Shown here: positions 43,229-52,529 of the stretch, piece by piece
Numbering within the stretch: position 1 is the stretch's first letter
Layout: every line of letters starts with the position of its first letter
Made by a program: the position numbers and the translations under genes
Assembly (NCBI RefSeq): GCF_021650975.2
Contig: NZ_CP091285.1
Coordinates: forward strand, 2,666,001-2,730,000
Reading direction: 5' to 3'
DNA: 64,000 nucleotides
From: Flavobacterium jumunjinense
GTDB lineage: Bacteria; Bacteroidota; Bacteroidia; Flavobacteriales; Flavobacteriaceae
The notes under the pieces: generated by a model
Told to the model about the DNA's origin: nothing
The model's input: only the letters and a program-made list of their open reading frames with translations
Database searches by the model: none

Positions 43229-45117
43229 TATTTTAGGTAATATTGATTGTATGAATTAATTGCTATTTTGTCGTTTTCAAGTAAAGTCTGAATAGCAAAG
43301 ATAGTGTCTTCTGAAGTTGTAGATAATTGATTTTCTATTTCTCTGGAAGTTAAATTAGTGTTTTTTAGAAGCTGCAGAATTTTTTCTATTAATTCGATAT
43401 AGGTTTTCTTGTCTTTATTTTTGGTAATACAAAAAGAACAAATACCGCAGTTTTTAATGTTTTTCTCATCGAAATATTCAAGTAGTAATTTGCTTTTGCA
43501 TTTATCGGTTGAAGCATAATTGACAACTTGTCTTAATTGGTCTGTTTTTAATTCGTTTTGATTTTCTAAAAATTTAGCGACACGATTAATAGTTAAAGCA
43601 TCTTCTCTAGCTTCGTTAAATGTAATACTACTATCGTTATTTTGAATGTGTAGATTTATATAGTTGTTTTCGTGTAGATGAGTAATCACTTTTAAAACGT
43701 TTTCTTCTGTAGATTTAGCTTTTTTCGCAACTAAAGTTGTATTTATTTGTGTTTCTAATTCAAAAATTCCAGAATAGGTTCTAAGGATGGTTGTCACGAT
43801 TTCTTCATTATGAGGGTTTAGACTCATGTATCGGAGGATTTCTTTACTAGGCGTTATAAATTGAAGGTTTACTTTTTCGGAAAATTCATTCTGTAGCGTA
43901 ATTATTCCTTGTCTGTCAAGAAATTGTAATGCATTGTATGTTTTTAAAACAGGGAATTTGTATTGGGTGCAAAAATGATTTAAATTAAAAGAAAACTGTT
44001 CGCCAAATCCTTCACCATAGGCTATTTGAAAGTAATTGTTTAGCTTAATATAGGTTTCTTTCAGGAAATTTTTGTCTGGAAGTACAGATAAGAATTGTTG
44101 TTTTGCAGTCTTAATGTCTCCAGGGCTAATTAATAGAATTCCAAATGCTTTTTGGTTATTTCTTCCAGCTCTTCCAGCTTCTTGGTAGTAATTTTCTAAA
44201 TTTTCAGGTAATTGAATGTGAATAACTGTTTTAACATCAGGTTTGTCAATTCCCATTCCGAAAGCATTAGTTGCTACAATAACTTGTACTTTGTTTTGCA
44301 TCCAAAGCGACATGTTGGTTTCTTTTTCTTTACTACTAAGTCCGCCATGAAAATAAGTACTAGATATTCCTAAAGCAGTAAGTCTATTTGTGTTTTCTAC
44401 ACAGGCTTTTCTGTTTCTAACATAAATAATACTTGGTTGTGTATTTTTTTTGAGTATTTGATTGATTTTGTAGAATTTATCTTCCGTTTTTATAACATGA
44501 AAAGCCAGGTTATCTCTAGCAAATGATTTTCTGAAAATTTTCGGATTTTCGAGTTTTAAATTATTGATAATATCTTTTTCAACACGATTTGTAGCTGATG
44601 CTGTTAATGCTAAAAATGGGACCTTTGGAAAATGGGTCTTCAATTGACCAATCTTTAAATAGGAAGGTCTGAAATCGTGTCCCCATTGACTAATACAATG
44701 TGCTTCATCAACTGCAATTAGGTTTACAGGAAGTTGTTTTAAACGATCAATAATCCAGTCTTGCTGAAGACGTTCTGGAGAAAGATATAGAAACTTGTAA
44801 TCACCAAACTGACAGTTGTCGAGTAGTTCTATAATCTCATTTTGAGAAATACCACCAAGTAGCGCAATGGCTTTAATGTTCTTTTTTTGTAAATTTTGAA
44901 CTTGATCTTTTATTAAAGCAATTAAAGGAGAAACAACAATACAAATTCCTTCAAGAACCATAGCTGGAACTTGAAAGCATACAGATTTACCACCGCTAGT
45001 AGGCAACAAGGCAAAAGTATCGTTACCAGCTAAAACGGTATTTATAATTTCTTCTTGCGGTGCTCTAAATGTATCGTGTTTCCAGTATTTTTGAAGAATT
45101 TGTAGTGATGCTGTCAT
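43228..45117 (-). CDS. recQ: ATP-dependent DNA helicase RecQ
   Basis: 629 residues. SF2 helicase motifs are LLPTSGGKSVCFQVPA (Walker A variant), VSPLIALIKDQV, DEAHCISQWGHDFRPSY (DEAH and the RecQ aromatic loop), GMGIDKPDVKTVIH and QEAGRAGRNNQ. A zinc-binding region (KCKSKLLLEYFDEKNIKNCGICSFC) follows, and a short winged-helix-like C-terminus. HRDC is absent, as in other short RecQ forms. It unwinds recombination and repair intermediates. It is the first gene of the recQ-fmt pair. Confidence 0.94.
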   Translation of the reverse strand: MTASLQILQKYWKHDTFRAPQEEIINTVLAGNDTFALLPTSGGKSVCFQVPAMVLEGICIVVSPLIALIKDQVQNLQKKNIKAIALLGGISQNEIIELLDNCQFGDYKFLYLSPERLQQDWIIDRLKQLPVNLIAVDEAHCISQWGHDFRPSYLKIGQLKTHFPKVPFLALTASATNRVEKDIINNLKLENPKIFRKSFARDNLAFHVIKTEDKFYKINQILKKNTQPSIIYVRNRKACVENTNRLTALGISSTYFHGGLSSKEKETNMSLWMQNKVQVIVATNAFGMGIDKPDVKTVIHIQLPENLENYYQEAGRAGRNNQKAFGILLISPGDIKTAKQQFLSVLPDKNFLKETYIKLNNYFQIAYGEGFGEQFSFNLNHFCTQYKFPVLKTYNALQFLDRQGIITLQNEFSEKVNLQFITPSKEILRYMSLNPHNEEIVTTILRTYSGIFELETQINTTLVAKKAKSTEENVLKVITHLHENNYINLHIQNNDSSITFNEAREDALTINRVAKFLENQNELKTDQLRQVVNYASTDKCKSKLLLEYFDEKNIKNCGICSFCITKNKDKKTYIELIEKILQLLKNTNLTSREIENQLSTTSEDTIFAIQTLLENDKIAINSYNQYYLK

Positions 45118-45157
45118 TTGAAAAAATTAGCTTAGTATTCTTTAAAACTACGAAAAA

Positions 45158-45697
45158 CTATTTAGATAGGTTTTGTAGTACAAAATTGACTCTGTTTTCT
45201 ACAGTATCTTTAGGGATTTCGATTAACTCATAACCAAAACTAGAATAGGTTTCTTTAAGGTGATCCTGAATTAAAATTGCTTGTTCGTAGCTTTCATAAC
45301 GTTCCTTATCACTCACGTAAATATCTTTCCAAGGAGGAAGAATAAAAATCTTAGAATATTTATATTCAGAACAAGCTTTGTGGAAACTATCAGGATAGCT
45401 ATCGCCAATATAATGCATATAGGCTAAAACATCAGGGATACCTCGATCAATAAAAACAATAGGCTCTTTTTCTTCAGTCGCTTGTTTAAATTGCTTAATT
45501 CTACCTTCTAATAAAAGTTCACTAAAAAGTAATGGTTTTTCTAAAAATAATTGTTCAATTCCTTGCTTTTGAGCTTCTTTAATAACGTCTCTTGATATTT
45601 CAGGATAGCAAATATGTCCTTTTTTAATTAAAGCATTTATTAAAGTTGTCTTTCCTGAACTTGGTCCTCCTATTAAAACTATTATTTCTTTATCCAT
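45158..45697 (-). CDS. AAA-family ATPase/kinase (NadR-like)
   Basis: 179 residues. The P-loop is GGPSSGKTTLINAL at residues 8-21. FIDRGIPDVLAYMHYIGDSYPD is like the substrate segment in NadR/AAA_28 kinases, and IFILPPWKDIYVSDKERYESYEQA follows. These proteins phosphorylate small substrates or act as thymidylate-kinase-like enzymes. The precise function is not established. It lies upstream of recQ on the same strand, 40 bases away. Confidence 0.78.
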   Translation of the reverse strand: MDKEIIVLIGGPSSGKTTLINALIKKGHICYPEISRDVIKEAQKQGIEQLFLEKPLLFSELLLEGRIKQFKQATEEKEPIVFIDRGIPDVLAYMHYIGDSYPDSFHKACSEYKYSKIFILPPWKDIYVSDKERYESYEQAILIQDHLKETYSSFGYELIEIPKDTVENRVNFVLQNLSK

Positions 45698-45798
45698 TAT
45701 ATTAATAAAATATGAAATGCAAAAGTAGTTTTTTTTGAAAATGTATTCAACTTTTAAATTTTATGCTTTTTAAAATATTAATTCTTAACTTAAAAAAG

Positions 45799-45806
45799 TA
45801 TATTTG
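45799..45806 (+). promoter_or_regulatory. -7 element (TATATTTG) for the DUF493-DUF4290-murA operon
   Basis: TATATTTG is a perfect TAnnTTTG box, 22 bases before the chosen ATG at 45829. It lies inside the upstream extension of the DUF493 reading frame, so the extension cannot be translated from this promoter. Confidence 0.5.
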
Positions 45807-45828
45807 CTATTCAAAAATAGGAATGAAG

Positions 45829-46113
45829 ATGGATAAGAAAACGGAAGACTTTTATATACGTTTAAAAGAAGAATTGGCTAATAATACATTGTGGCCATCA
45901 GAATATTTATATAAATTTATTGTACCGGCAGATGTTGAAAAAGTAAACAAAGTTGAAAATGCATTTGACAAAATGGGAGCGGTAATAACAACAAAGCACT
46001 CAAAAACGGGAAAATATACAAGTATATCTGTGAGTGTTCAAATGAAAGACCCTCAGAGTGTAATTAATAAATATCAAGAACTTTCAGGAATTGAGGGTAT
46101 AATATCATTATAA
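45829..46113 (+). CDS. DUF493 (YbeD-like) family protein
   Basis: 94 residues from ATG 45829 (MDKKTEDFYIRLKEELANN); the ATG two codons before is possible. I rejected the longer form because a TATATTTG promoter box lies within it. The ACT-like fold is shown by WPSEYLYKFIVPADVEKVNKVENAFDKMGAVITTKHSKTGKYTSISVSVQMKD. The function of the family is unknown, perhaps regulatory small-molecule binding. First gene of an operon with DUF4290 and murA. Confidence 0.88.
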   Translation: MDKKTEDFYIRLKEELANNTLWPSEYLYKFIVPADVEKVNKVENAFDKMGAVITTKHSKTGKYTSISVSVQMKDPQSVINKYQELSGIEGIISL

Positions 46114-46115
46114 TT

Positions 46116-46811
46116 ATGGAAGTGAAAATTGAAGCAGTATCACAATTAGAATATAATTCTTTTAGAGAACAATTAATAATTCCAGAGTATGGAAGGCATT
46201 TACAGAAGGTAATTGATCAAGTTGCTGAAATAGAAGATAAAGAAGAGCGTAACAAAGCCGCAAAATATGTCATTTCTGTAATGGGGACATTAAATCCGCA
46301 TTTAAGAGATGTACCAGATTTTCAACATAAACTTTGGGACCAATTGTTTATAATGTCTGATTTTAGATTAGATGTAGATTCACCCTATCCAATTCCTTCT
46401 AGAGAAGTTTTAAATCAAAGACCAGAAACTTTAAAATATCCTCAAAATTTTCCAAAATATCGTTTTTATGGTAACAATATCAAGTATATGATAGATGTAG
46501 CTGTTAAATGGGAAGACGGCGATATGAAAAGTGCCTTAATTCTTGTAATAGCAAATCATATGAAAAAATGCTATTTAAGTTGGAATAAAGAAACTGTTGA
46601 AGATGAAGTTATTTTTAATCATTTATATGAACTTTCGAAAGGAGAAATAAATCTTTTAAAATCAAATGAAGAGCTTTTAAACTCACACAATTTGATGAAG
46701 GTGAATAAAAAGATGTCGAATAAATCTCAGTTTGGTTCAAATAAAAATACTGTTTCTAAAAGCATTCATAAAAAGAAAAGTATAAATCCTAAAAATATAA
46801 AACGCAAATAA
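46116..46811 (+). CDS. DUF4290 domain protein
   Basis: 231 residues. LIIPEYGRHLQKVIDQVAEIEDKEERNKAAKYVISVMGTLNPHLRDVPDFQHKLWDQLFIMSDF is the characteristic DUF4290 region. The last ~50 residues are Lys/Asn/Ser-rich and probably disordered. The family is restricted to Bacteroidota and normally precedes murA, as here (2 and 4 bases to its neighbours). Role unknown; the link to peptidoglycan synthesis is inferred from context only. Confidence 0.88.
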   Translation: MEVKIEAVSQLEYNSFREQLIIPEYGRHLQKVIDQVAEIEDKEERNKAAKYVISVMGTLNPHLRDVPDFQHKLWDQLFIMSDFRLDVDSPYPIPSREVLNQRPETLKYPQNFPKYRFYGNNIKYMIDVAVKWEDGDMKSALILVIANHMKKCYLSWNKETVEDEVIFNHLYELSKGEINLLKSNEELLNSHNLMKVNKKMSNKSQFGSNKNTVSKSIHKKKSINPKNIKRK

Positions 46812-46815
46812 GTTC

Positions 46816-48126
46816 ATGGGAACATTTCAAATAGAAGGAGGAAAAACATTAAAAGGAGAAATAACACCTCAAGGAGCAAAAAATGAAGCATTACAGGTGC
46901 TATGTACTGTTTTATTAACACCAGAAAAGGTTACAATTACTAATATTCCAGACATTATAGATGTAAGTAAATTAATTACATTATTAGGAAATTTAGGTGT
47001 TAAGATTAAAAAAAACGGACACGGATCATATACTTTTCAAGCAGATGAAGTTAACATAGGTTATCTTGAAACTGAAGCGTTCAAAAAAGAAGGTGGTTCA
47101 TTGCGTGGTTCTATCATGATTGTAGGGCCATTATTAGCTCGTTTTGGAAAAGGATATATTCCTAAACCAGGAGGAGATAAAATTGGAAGAAGAAGATTAG
47201 ATACTCATTTTGAAGGTTTTATAAACTTAGGTGCGAAATTTAGATACAACAGAGAAGATCACTTTTATGGTGTTGAAAGAACAGAAAGGTTAAAAGGAAC
47301 TTATATGTTGCTCGATGAAGCTTCAGTAACTGGGACAGCAAATATTGTAATGGCTGCTGTTTTAGCAGAAGGAACAACAACAATTTATAATGCAGCTTGC
47401 GAACCATATTTACAACAATTATGTACCATGTTAAATTCAATGGGTGCAAAAATTGCAGGAGTAGGGTCGAATAAATTAATAATTGAAGGAGTAGAGGAAC
47501 TTGGTGGTTGCGAACATAGAATTTTACCAGATATGATTGAAATTGGTTCTTGGATTGGTCTTGCGGCTATGACAAGAAGTGAGATTACAATTAAAGATGT
47601 AAGCTGGGATAATTTAGGACAAATTCCAAGTGTATTTAGAAAATTAGGTATTACTCTTGAAAGAAAAGGAGACGATATATTTATTCCAGCTCATAAAGAT
47701 GGTTATCAAATAAAAACGGATATTGACGGTTCTATACTAACGATTGCAGATGCTCCTTGGCCTGGTTTTACACCCGATTTATTGAGTATTGTTTTAGTTG
47801 TTGCTACTCAAGCAAAAGGAGAAGTTTTAATACATCAAAAAATGTTTGAAAGCCGTTTGTTTTTTGTAGACAAACTAATTGATATGGGAGCAAAAATTAT
47901 ACTTTGCGATCCGCACAGAGCAATTGTTATAGGACATAATTTTCAATCGCAATTAAAGGCAACAACAATGACATCTCCAGATATTAGAGCAGGAGTTTCA
48001 TTATTAATAGCTGCTCTTTCTGCGAAAGGAACAAGTACGATTCAAAATATTGAGCAAATTGATAGAGGATACGAAAGAATAGGAGAACGATTAACAGCAA
48101 TTGGAGCTAGTATTGTTCGTATTTAA
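46816..48126 (+). CDS. murA: UDP-N-acetylglucosamine 1-carboxyvinyltransferase
   Basis: 436 residues, full length. It transfers enolpyruvate from PEP to UDP-GlcNAc, the first committed step in peptidoglycan synthesis. Motifs are GGKTLKGEITPQGAKNEALQVL (catalytic Lys near 22), SLRGSIMIVGPLLARFG (residues near 97-113, with the active-site loop; Asp/Cys position appears to be GGD in PKPGGDKIGRRR), TPDLLSIVLVVATQAKG and RAGVSLLIAALSAKGTS. The usual loop Cys (fosfomycin target) seems replaced by Asp, which would give resistance; check by alignment. Confidence 0.95.
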   Translation: MGTFQIEGGKTLKGEITPQGAKNEALQVLCTVLLTPEKVTITNIPDIIDVSKLITLLGNLGVKIKKNGHGSYTFQADEVNIGYLETEAFKKEGGSLRGSIMIVGPLLARFGKGYIPKPGGDKIGRRRLDTHFEGFINLGAKFRYNREDHFYGVERTERLKGTYMLLDEASVTGTANIVMAAVLAEGTTTIYNAACEPYLQQLCTMLNSMGAKIAGVGSNKLIIEGVEELGGCEHRILPDMIEIGSWIGLAAMTRSEITIKDVSWDNLGQIPSVFRKLGITLERKGDDIFIPAHKDGYQIKTDIDGSILTIADAPWPGFTPDLLSIVLVVATQAKGEVLIHQKMFESRLFFVDKLIDMGAKIILCDPHRAIVIGHNFQSQLKATTMTSPDIRAGVSLLIAALSAKGTSTIQNIEQIDRGYERIGERLTAIGASIVRI

Positions 48127-48157
48127 TAATAGGTAATTATTGAATTTTAAATTATAT

Positions 48158-48190
48158 AGCTAAACTCAATATTTTGGGTTTAGCTTTTTT
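48158..48190 (+). terminator. Terminator after murA
   Basis: AGCTAAAC (48158-48165) and GTTTAGCT (48178-48185) form a stem followed by six T. It separates the murA operon from the TauE gene. Confidence 0.75.
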
Positions 48191-48196
48191 AATGCC

Positions 48197-48970
48197 ATGG
48201 AAATAGAGTTTTATTGTTTGTTGATGCTTTGTTTAGCCGCATTTGTTGCAGGTTTTATAGATGCAATTGTCGGAGGTGGTGGATTAATTCAAACACCTGC
48301 TGCGTTAATAATGTTACCCAATTTGAGCGTTGCTCATGTTATAGGGACTTTGAAAATCCCTGCCTTAAGCGGAACAAGTATCGCTACTTATCAATATTTG
48401 AAAAAAGTAAAAGTCAATTGGAAGTTGTTTGTAATAATGGCTTTCGTTTCATTTGTTTTTGCCTATTTAGGTTCTAGCTTGTTAAATATAATGAAAAGCG
48501 ATTTCATGAAACCTGTACTTTTTGTAATACTCGTTTTATTGATGATTTATACTTACAAGAAAAAAGATTTTGGTCAGTTTCAGATTAGCACTTTAAGTAA
48601 AAAAAAGCAATATTTTTTCGCAATACTAATTTGTGTAGTAATTGGTTTCTATGATGGTTTTATAGGGCCAGGAACGGGAAGCTTACTCATTATGGCTTTT
48701 ATTGCTATCTTAGGTTTTGATTTTTTAAAAGCATCTGCATATGCTAAGTTGGCCAATCTAGCAACAAATATCGGTTCTATATCATTATTCGTAATTAAGG
48801 GAAAAATAATATGGTCAATTGCAATTCCTATGGCAATATGTAATGCATTAGGTGCTTGGATTGGAGCGAGATTGGCGATTTCGAAAGGTAATTCATTTAT
48901 TAGAGTTATTTTTTTAGTAATAGTTGGTATTGCACTATTACGTTTTGGCTATGATGTTTTTCTTGGATAG
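48197..48970 (+). CDS. TSUP family transporter (TauE/SafE sulfite/anion exporter)
   Basis: 257 residues with about eight membrane segments. FVAGFIDAIVGGGGLIQTPAALI and GFYDGFIGPGTGSLLIMAFI are the two repeated TauE/SafE motifs. It exports or imports small organic or sulfur-containing anions across the inner membrane; the actual substrate is unknown. It is a single gene, ended by a hairpin that it shares with the opposite gene. Confidence 0.88.
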   Translation: MEIEFYCLLMLCLAAFVAGFIDAIVGGGGLIQTPAALIMLPNLSVAHVIGTLKIPALSGTSIATYQYLKKVKVNWKLFVIMAFVSFVFAYLGSSLLNIMKSDFMKPVLFVILVLLMIYTYKKKDFGQFQISTLSKKKQYFFAILICVVIGFYDGFIGPGTGSLLIMAFIAILGFDFLKASAYAKLANLATNIGSISLFVIKGKIIWSIAIPMAICNALGAWIGARLAISKGNSFIRVIFLVIVGIALLRFGYDVFLG

Positions 48971-48979
48971 TAAAAAGTA

Positions 48980-49018
48980 AAGAAACTCCTGTTTTTCTAT
49001 GAAAAACAGGAGTTTCTT
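48980..49018. terminator. Bidirectional terminator
   Basis: AAGAAACTCCTGTTTTTC and GAAAAACAGGAGTTTCTT form a long perfect stem around a 3-base loop with A/T tracts on both sides, between convergent genes. Confidence 0.85.
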
Positions 49019-49044
49019 TTAAATGGTAATCTGTTAAAATGAAT

Positions 49045-49467
49045 TTAAGAAATCCAATTTCTTTTTTCTGCAAATTTAGAATACCAATATAAAAACAATG
49101 CCACTACAAGTATCATTATGGTCATAATAATCGCTCCTGGGCCATAAATTGAAGCAGACTTTATTATGAATAAATTATAAAACATTTGTACAACGACACC
49201 AACTACGGATAAAAGTAAAAATACTTGCGACCATTTTTTGCGTAGTAATAGCAAAGCACAACCTAAAGCACCACAGAAAACTGCAATTGCAAAAGCTGCT
49301 ACAGCCCAAGTTGGAGTGTTAGAAATTGTAACAAGTTGCGCTTCGGTATACATTGCTTTAAAACTATCGGTTCTGTATGCTTGTTGTATATATTGATTAA
49401 CACCCATTAGGTTCCAAATAAGTGAAAGCACACTAATAATCCAAAAAGAAAGGTTAGGTTTAGACAT
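49045..49467 (-). CDS. Small membrane protein, four helices
   Basis: 140 residues, with helices at about 7-25 (FWIISVLSLIWNLMGVNQYI), 55-75 (WAVAAFAIAVFCGALGCALLLL), 80-100 (FLLLSVVGVVVQMFYNLFII) and 108-130. It resembles a family of flavobacterial membrane proteins often annotated as sugar transporter or hypothetical; I have no evidence of transport. It forms a single gene downstream of the DUF5686 gene, 57 bases apart. Confidence 0.65.
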   Translation of the reverse strand: MSKPNLSFWIISVLSLIWNLMGVNQYIQQAYRTDSFKAMYTEAQLVTISNTPTWAVAAFAIAVFCGALGCALLLLRKKWSQVFLLLSVVGVVVQMFYNLFIIKSASIYGPGAIIMTIMILVVALFLYWYSKFAEKRNWIS

Positions 49468-49524
49468 AATTTAAAAGTTAATTGGTTAATAATCACTAAT
49501 TTAATAAAAAATCATCAATTAACC

Positions 49525-51987
49525 TTAAAATCTTAGACCAAATAATATCCCATCTCCTTGAAAACCATTTTGATACGCTCTCACATAGTCAATTCGTAAA
49601 AAGCGAAATTTACCAAAACCAATATTGTCAAAACCAACACTAAACTCTTGATAAGGTTTAGTATTAGGAACATTAATTTGATGAAAACCACCAACTAAGT
49701 TCCATTGCAATTTGTTAATTAAAGGGATTTTATTCATAATATAACCTTTAAAATTATGCTGCAAATGTGTTTCAACATAAGCATCATTCGTAGAATGAGT
49801 ATAGTATGATAAAAGGTTAAAAGCATTAGTATAATTTCCTCTAAAATTTACATGTGTTTCGTTTCCGTTAAAATGTTTATAATCTATAAACGAAATGTTA
49901 TCGGCATTAAAAAACTTTCCACCTCTAATATTCGCAGAAAAATCTCCTTTGTTTCCAAGTGTTTTGTTATAATCTACTCTTGCTGCAACAAAATCATGAT
50001 TATAATTTGAATTAGAACCACCAAAGCCTTTTTCATAAGCAAAGCTTAAAATAGGATAGTCATCGTTCTGGATGTTTATTTTTCCATTGGGTCTCGAAAT
50101 ATATTTCTGACCAAAACGTATTCTTGTAGAAATGCTTGCTTTGTAAATACTGTGTTTTTCAAATCCAGAAGAGTAATTATGAGGTTGTAAAGGATCGTTA
50201 GAAGTGTATAAATCATCGTTTTTAATCACAGTATAGTCTGTAGTGTTAAATAAAGAATGTCTATTCTCGTAAGAAACTTTCCCGTTAGCATAAATTCCAT
50301 TAACAATTTCTCGTCCGTAATTAATTTCTGCGAATTCCTTATTATATAATTTCATAAAATTGTTTTTGAAAAACAAAGTGCTTATTGAATTTATAAAATT
50401 TGAAATAGGTTCGTTTTCATTGAATTGACTGACTTTGCTTCCTCCAGTAATTGATAAATTGGCATTGTTTATAGTATTAAATCGATGATAAAAGGTTCCA
50501 GTAACTCGTAGTCTATCTTCTGCAATACCATAATTGAAAGTAGAATTTATTGAAGTAAATTTTCCGTTTTCATCATTCCATTTTCTAAATGAAAAACCGC
50601 TATCTAAATTCCATCCTTGAACAGTATTAAAACTTAAAGAAGAAAAATCTAATAGTCCTTTATAGCTTAAATTCCATTTTTCATGCGTATTTTTATAGGA
50701 ATAACCACTTATAATGTCAAAAACTTTAAATTTATTCGACTTAGTATCTAAAGAGTCTAAGTACGTTTTTGACTCTCTAATAGTTTGTATACTATCTTTC
50801 TTTATGTAATTGTAGCTTTCTTCATCTGTTAATGGAACAGGTCTATTGGTTTGCCAAAAAGAATCCTCTTTTTTATTAGCATTGTCAGCAAAAGAAACAA
50901 TTTCTCTTCCGAATGTTTTCTTTTCAAAATTGTCTTTGAAAATATAATTACTAAATACATGGGTGTATTTCCCAGTAAATTTCATTCCGAAAATTCCAGC
51001 ATCAAAGTCTAAAGATTGAACGTTCTTTACCCAAATTTTAGAGTCTTTATTGTAGCTGAAATTTTGAGTTAATTTCATTGTCTCTAAAATAGGTTGTTGC
51101 ATTCGGTATCCTTTAATATCCAAATCTATTCCAAAAATAGCCCAAGTATCTTCAACAATATAGATAAAACCTTCAAAAACAGGTTCTTTGTCTCTTTTAG
51201 CAGTTACACTTATTTTGTTTATAAGTTGATTTTTGTCGTCATAAAAACTCCCTTCTAATTTATATTTATAGTAATTGAAAGCATTGTCTGCTATGGGCGA
51301 AACCATATTAATGCCAAATTCGACATAGTTTTCATAGAAATCATAATTAGTACTTAATGCAGTATTATAACTGAATCCATTATTGTTTCCAGCAACTTTA
51401 GAAGCAATAATCTCTTCTTTGAGGTTGTCTGGTTTTTCAAATTTTATTTTAGAAACAGTTTCCGATAAATAAATAACACCACTACGAGTAGAATCTAAAC
51501 TTCCATCAATGTCTCCAATTTCCATACCCATAAATTTTTCAGGAATATCTTTTACCTTGAAAATTCCTCTTGAATAGAAATCAGCTTCAAATTTATCTGT
51601 TTTTGCAGCATTAATTTTTTTATTAGCAATTGCTTTTTTTATAATTTCATTAGCTGGGTTAATTCCGTTTAGTAAAACAACTTCTTTGAGTTGTAGATTT
51701 TCTTCTTCAAGAACAACATTGAACTCGTGCGGAAATGAAGCGATATTTAAACTTTGTTTTTGTGTTTTATATCCTAAATATTGAAATAATAACGAAACAT
51801 TATTTGTAGTGTTATAATTTAACTCATATTTTCCTTTTTCATTTGTAGTGGTACCTATATAAGTATTCTCAACATATATATTTACAAAAGGAAGAGGTTC
51901 TCCATTAACATCAGTAACAGTTCCTCTAATTTGAGAGAATAGAATACTATTAAATAATAAAAATAATAAAGCGAATAATTTTTTCAT
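49525..51987 (-). CDS. DUF5686 and carboxypeptidase-like regulatory domain outer-membrane protein
   Basis: 820 residues with a signal peptide (MKKLFALLFLLFNSILFSQ). Residues 20-105 are a carboxypeptidase D regulatory-like domain (IRGTVTDVNGEPLPFVNIYVENTYIGTTTNEKGKYEL). The rest is DUF5686, with many aromatic-rich beta strands in the last 400 residues, ending in FRFLRIDYVRAYQNGFQGDGILFGLRF; the terminal Phe is typical of an outer-membrane barrel. Role unknown, probably outer-membrane assembly or transport. It is next to aroQ on the same strand. Confidence 0.88.
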   Translation of the reverse strand: MKKLFALLFLLFNSILFSQIRGTVTDVNGEPLPFVNIYVENTYIGTTTNEKGKYELNYNTTNNVSLLFQYLGYKTQKQSLNIASFPHEFNVVLEEENLQLKEVVLLNGINPANEIIKKAIANKKINAAKTDKFEADFYSRGIFKVKDIPEKFMGMEIGDIDGSLDSTRSGVIYLSETVSKIKFEKPDNLKEEIIASKVAGNNNGFSYNTALSTNYDFYENYVEFGINMVSPIADNAFNYYKYKLEGSFYDDKNQLINKISVTAKRDKEPVFEGFIYIVEDTWAIFGIDLDIKGYRMQQPILETMKLTQNFSYNKDSKIWVKNVQSLDFDAGIFGMKFTGKYTHVFSNYIFKDNFEKKTFGREIVSFADNANKKEDSFWQTNRPVPLTDEESYNYIKKDSIQTIRESKTYLDSLDTKSNKFKVFDIISGYSYKNTHEKWNLSYKGLLDFSSLSFNTVQGWNLDSGFSFRKWNDENGKFTSINSTFNYGIAEDRLRVTGTFYHRFNTINNANLSITGGSKVSQFNENEPISNFINSISTLFFKNNFMKLYNKEFAEINYGREIVNGIYANGKVSYENRHSLFNTTDYTVIKNDDLYTSNDPLQPHNYSSGFEKHSIYKASISTRIRFGQKYISRPNGKINIQNDDYPILSFAYEKGFGGSNSNYNHDFVAARVDYNKTLGNKGDFSANIRGGKFFNADNISFIDYKHFNGNETHVNFRGNYTNAFNLLSYYTHSTNDAYVETHLQHNFKGYIMNKIPLINKLQWNLVGGFHQINVPNTKPYQEFSVGFDNIGFGKFRFLRIDYVRAYQNGFQGDGILFGLRF

Positions 51988-52039
51988 AAAGGAGTTTTAT
52001 TTAATAGACGAGTTTAAAGTATCAAGGGTTGTACGAGTT

Positions 52040-52453
52040 TTATAGAAACGATTGAACAGCTAATTTGTAACTTTCCATTCCGAAACCAATAATGATTCCT
52101 TTTACATTAGGAGAAATATAAGATTGATGTCTAAATGATTCTCTCGAAAAAGTGTTTGATATGTGTACTTCTATTACTGGAGTTGTAATTCCTTTTATAG
52201 CATCTCCAATTCCGATTGATGTATGAGTATAAGCACCTGCATTTAAAATAATCCCATCATAACTAAAACCAACTTCATGTAGTTTATTGATAATTTCTCC
52301 TTCAATATTACTTTGATAATAATCAAAATTAATAGTATTGAAACTGGTTTTTAATTGCTCAAGATAATCTTCAAAGGTTAGACTACCATAAATTTCAGGT
52401 TCACGTTTTCCTAATAAATTAAGATTAGGACCATTTAGAATTAATAATTTCAT
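52040..52453 (-). CDS. aroQ: 3-dehydroquinate dehydratase, type II
   Basis: 137 residues, normal length. It dehydrates 3-dehydroquinate in the shikimate pathway. Motifs are ILNGPNLNLLGKREPEIYG (active-site loop with the Tyr), YYQSNIEGEIINKLHEV, ILNAGAYTHTSIGIGDAI and VIEVHISNTFSRESFRHQSYIS (His and Arg). Cytosolic. It ends 53 bases before the DUF5686 start; a hairpin separates it from the porin-like gene. Confidence 0.97.
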   Translation of the reverse strand: MKLLILNGPNLNLLGKREPEIYGSLTFEDYLEQLKTSFNTINFDYYQSNIEGEIINKLHEVGFSYDGIILNAGAYTHTSIGIGDAIKGITTPVIEVHISNTFSRESFRHQSYISPNVKGIIIGFGMESYKLAVQSFL

Positions 52454-52482
52454 AGGACTTTAAGAATTTGAGTAAAAATAAA

Positions 52483-52509
52483 AAAACCATTCATTAGTTG
52501 AATGGTTTT
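52483..52509 (-). terminator. Terminator of the beta-barrel gene 52530-53072
   Basis: AAAACCATTCA and TGAATGGTTTT form a stem around TTAGT; on the minus strand a T-run follows. It separates the beta-barrel gene from aroQ. Confidence 0.75.
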
Positions 52510-52529
52510 ATATAAAGTTTATGATTAAT

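Noticed and set aside
49045..49467. Sugar transporter
   Set aside because: Four membrane helices and no transporter motif; the name comes from loose annotation and is not supported by sequence.
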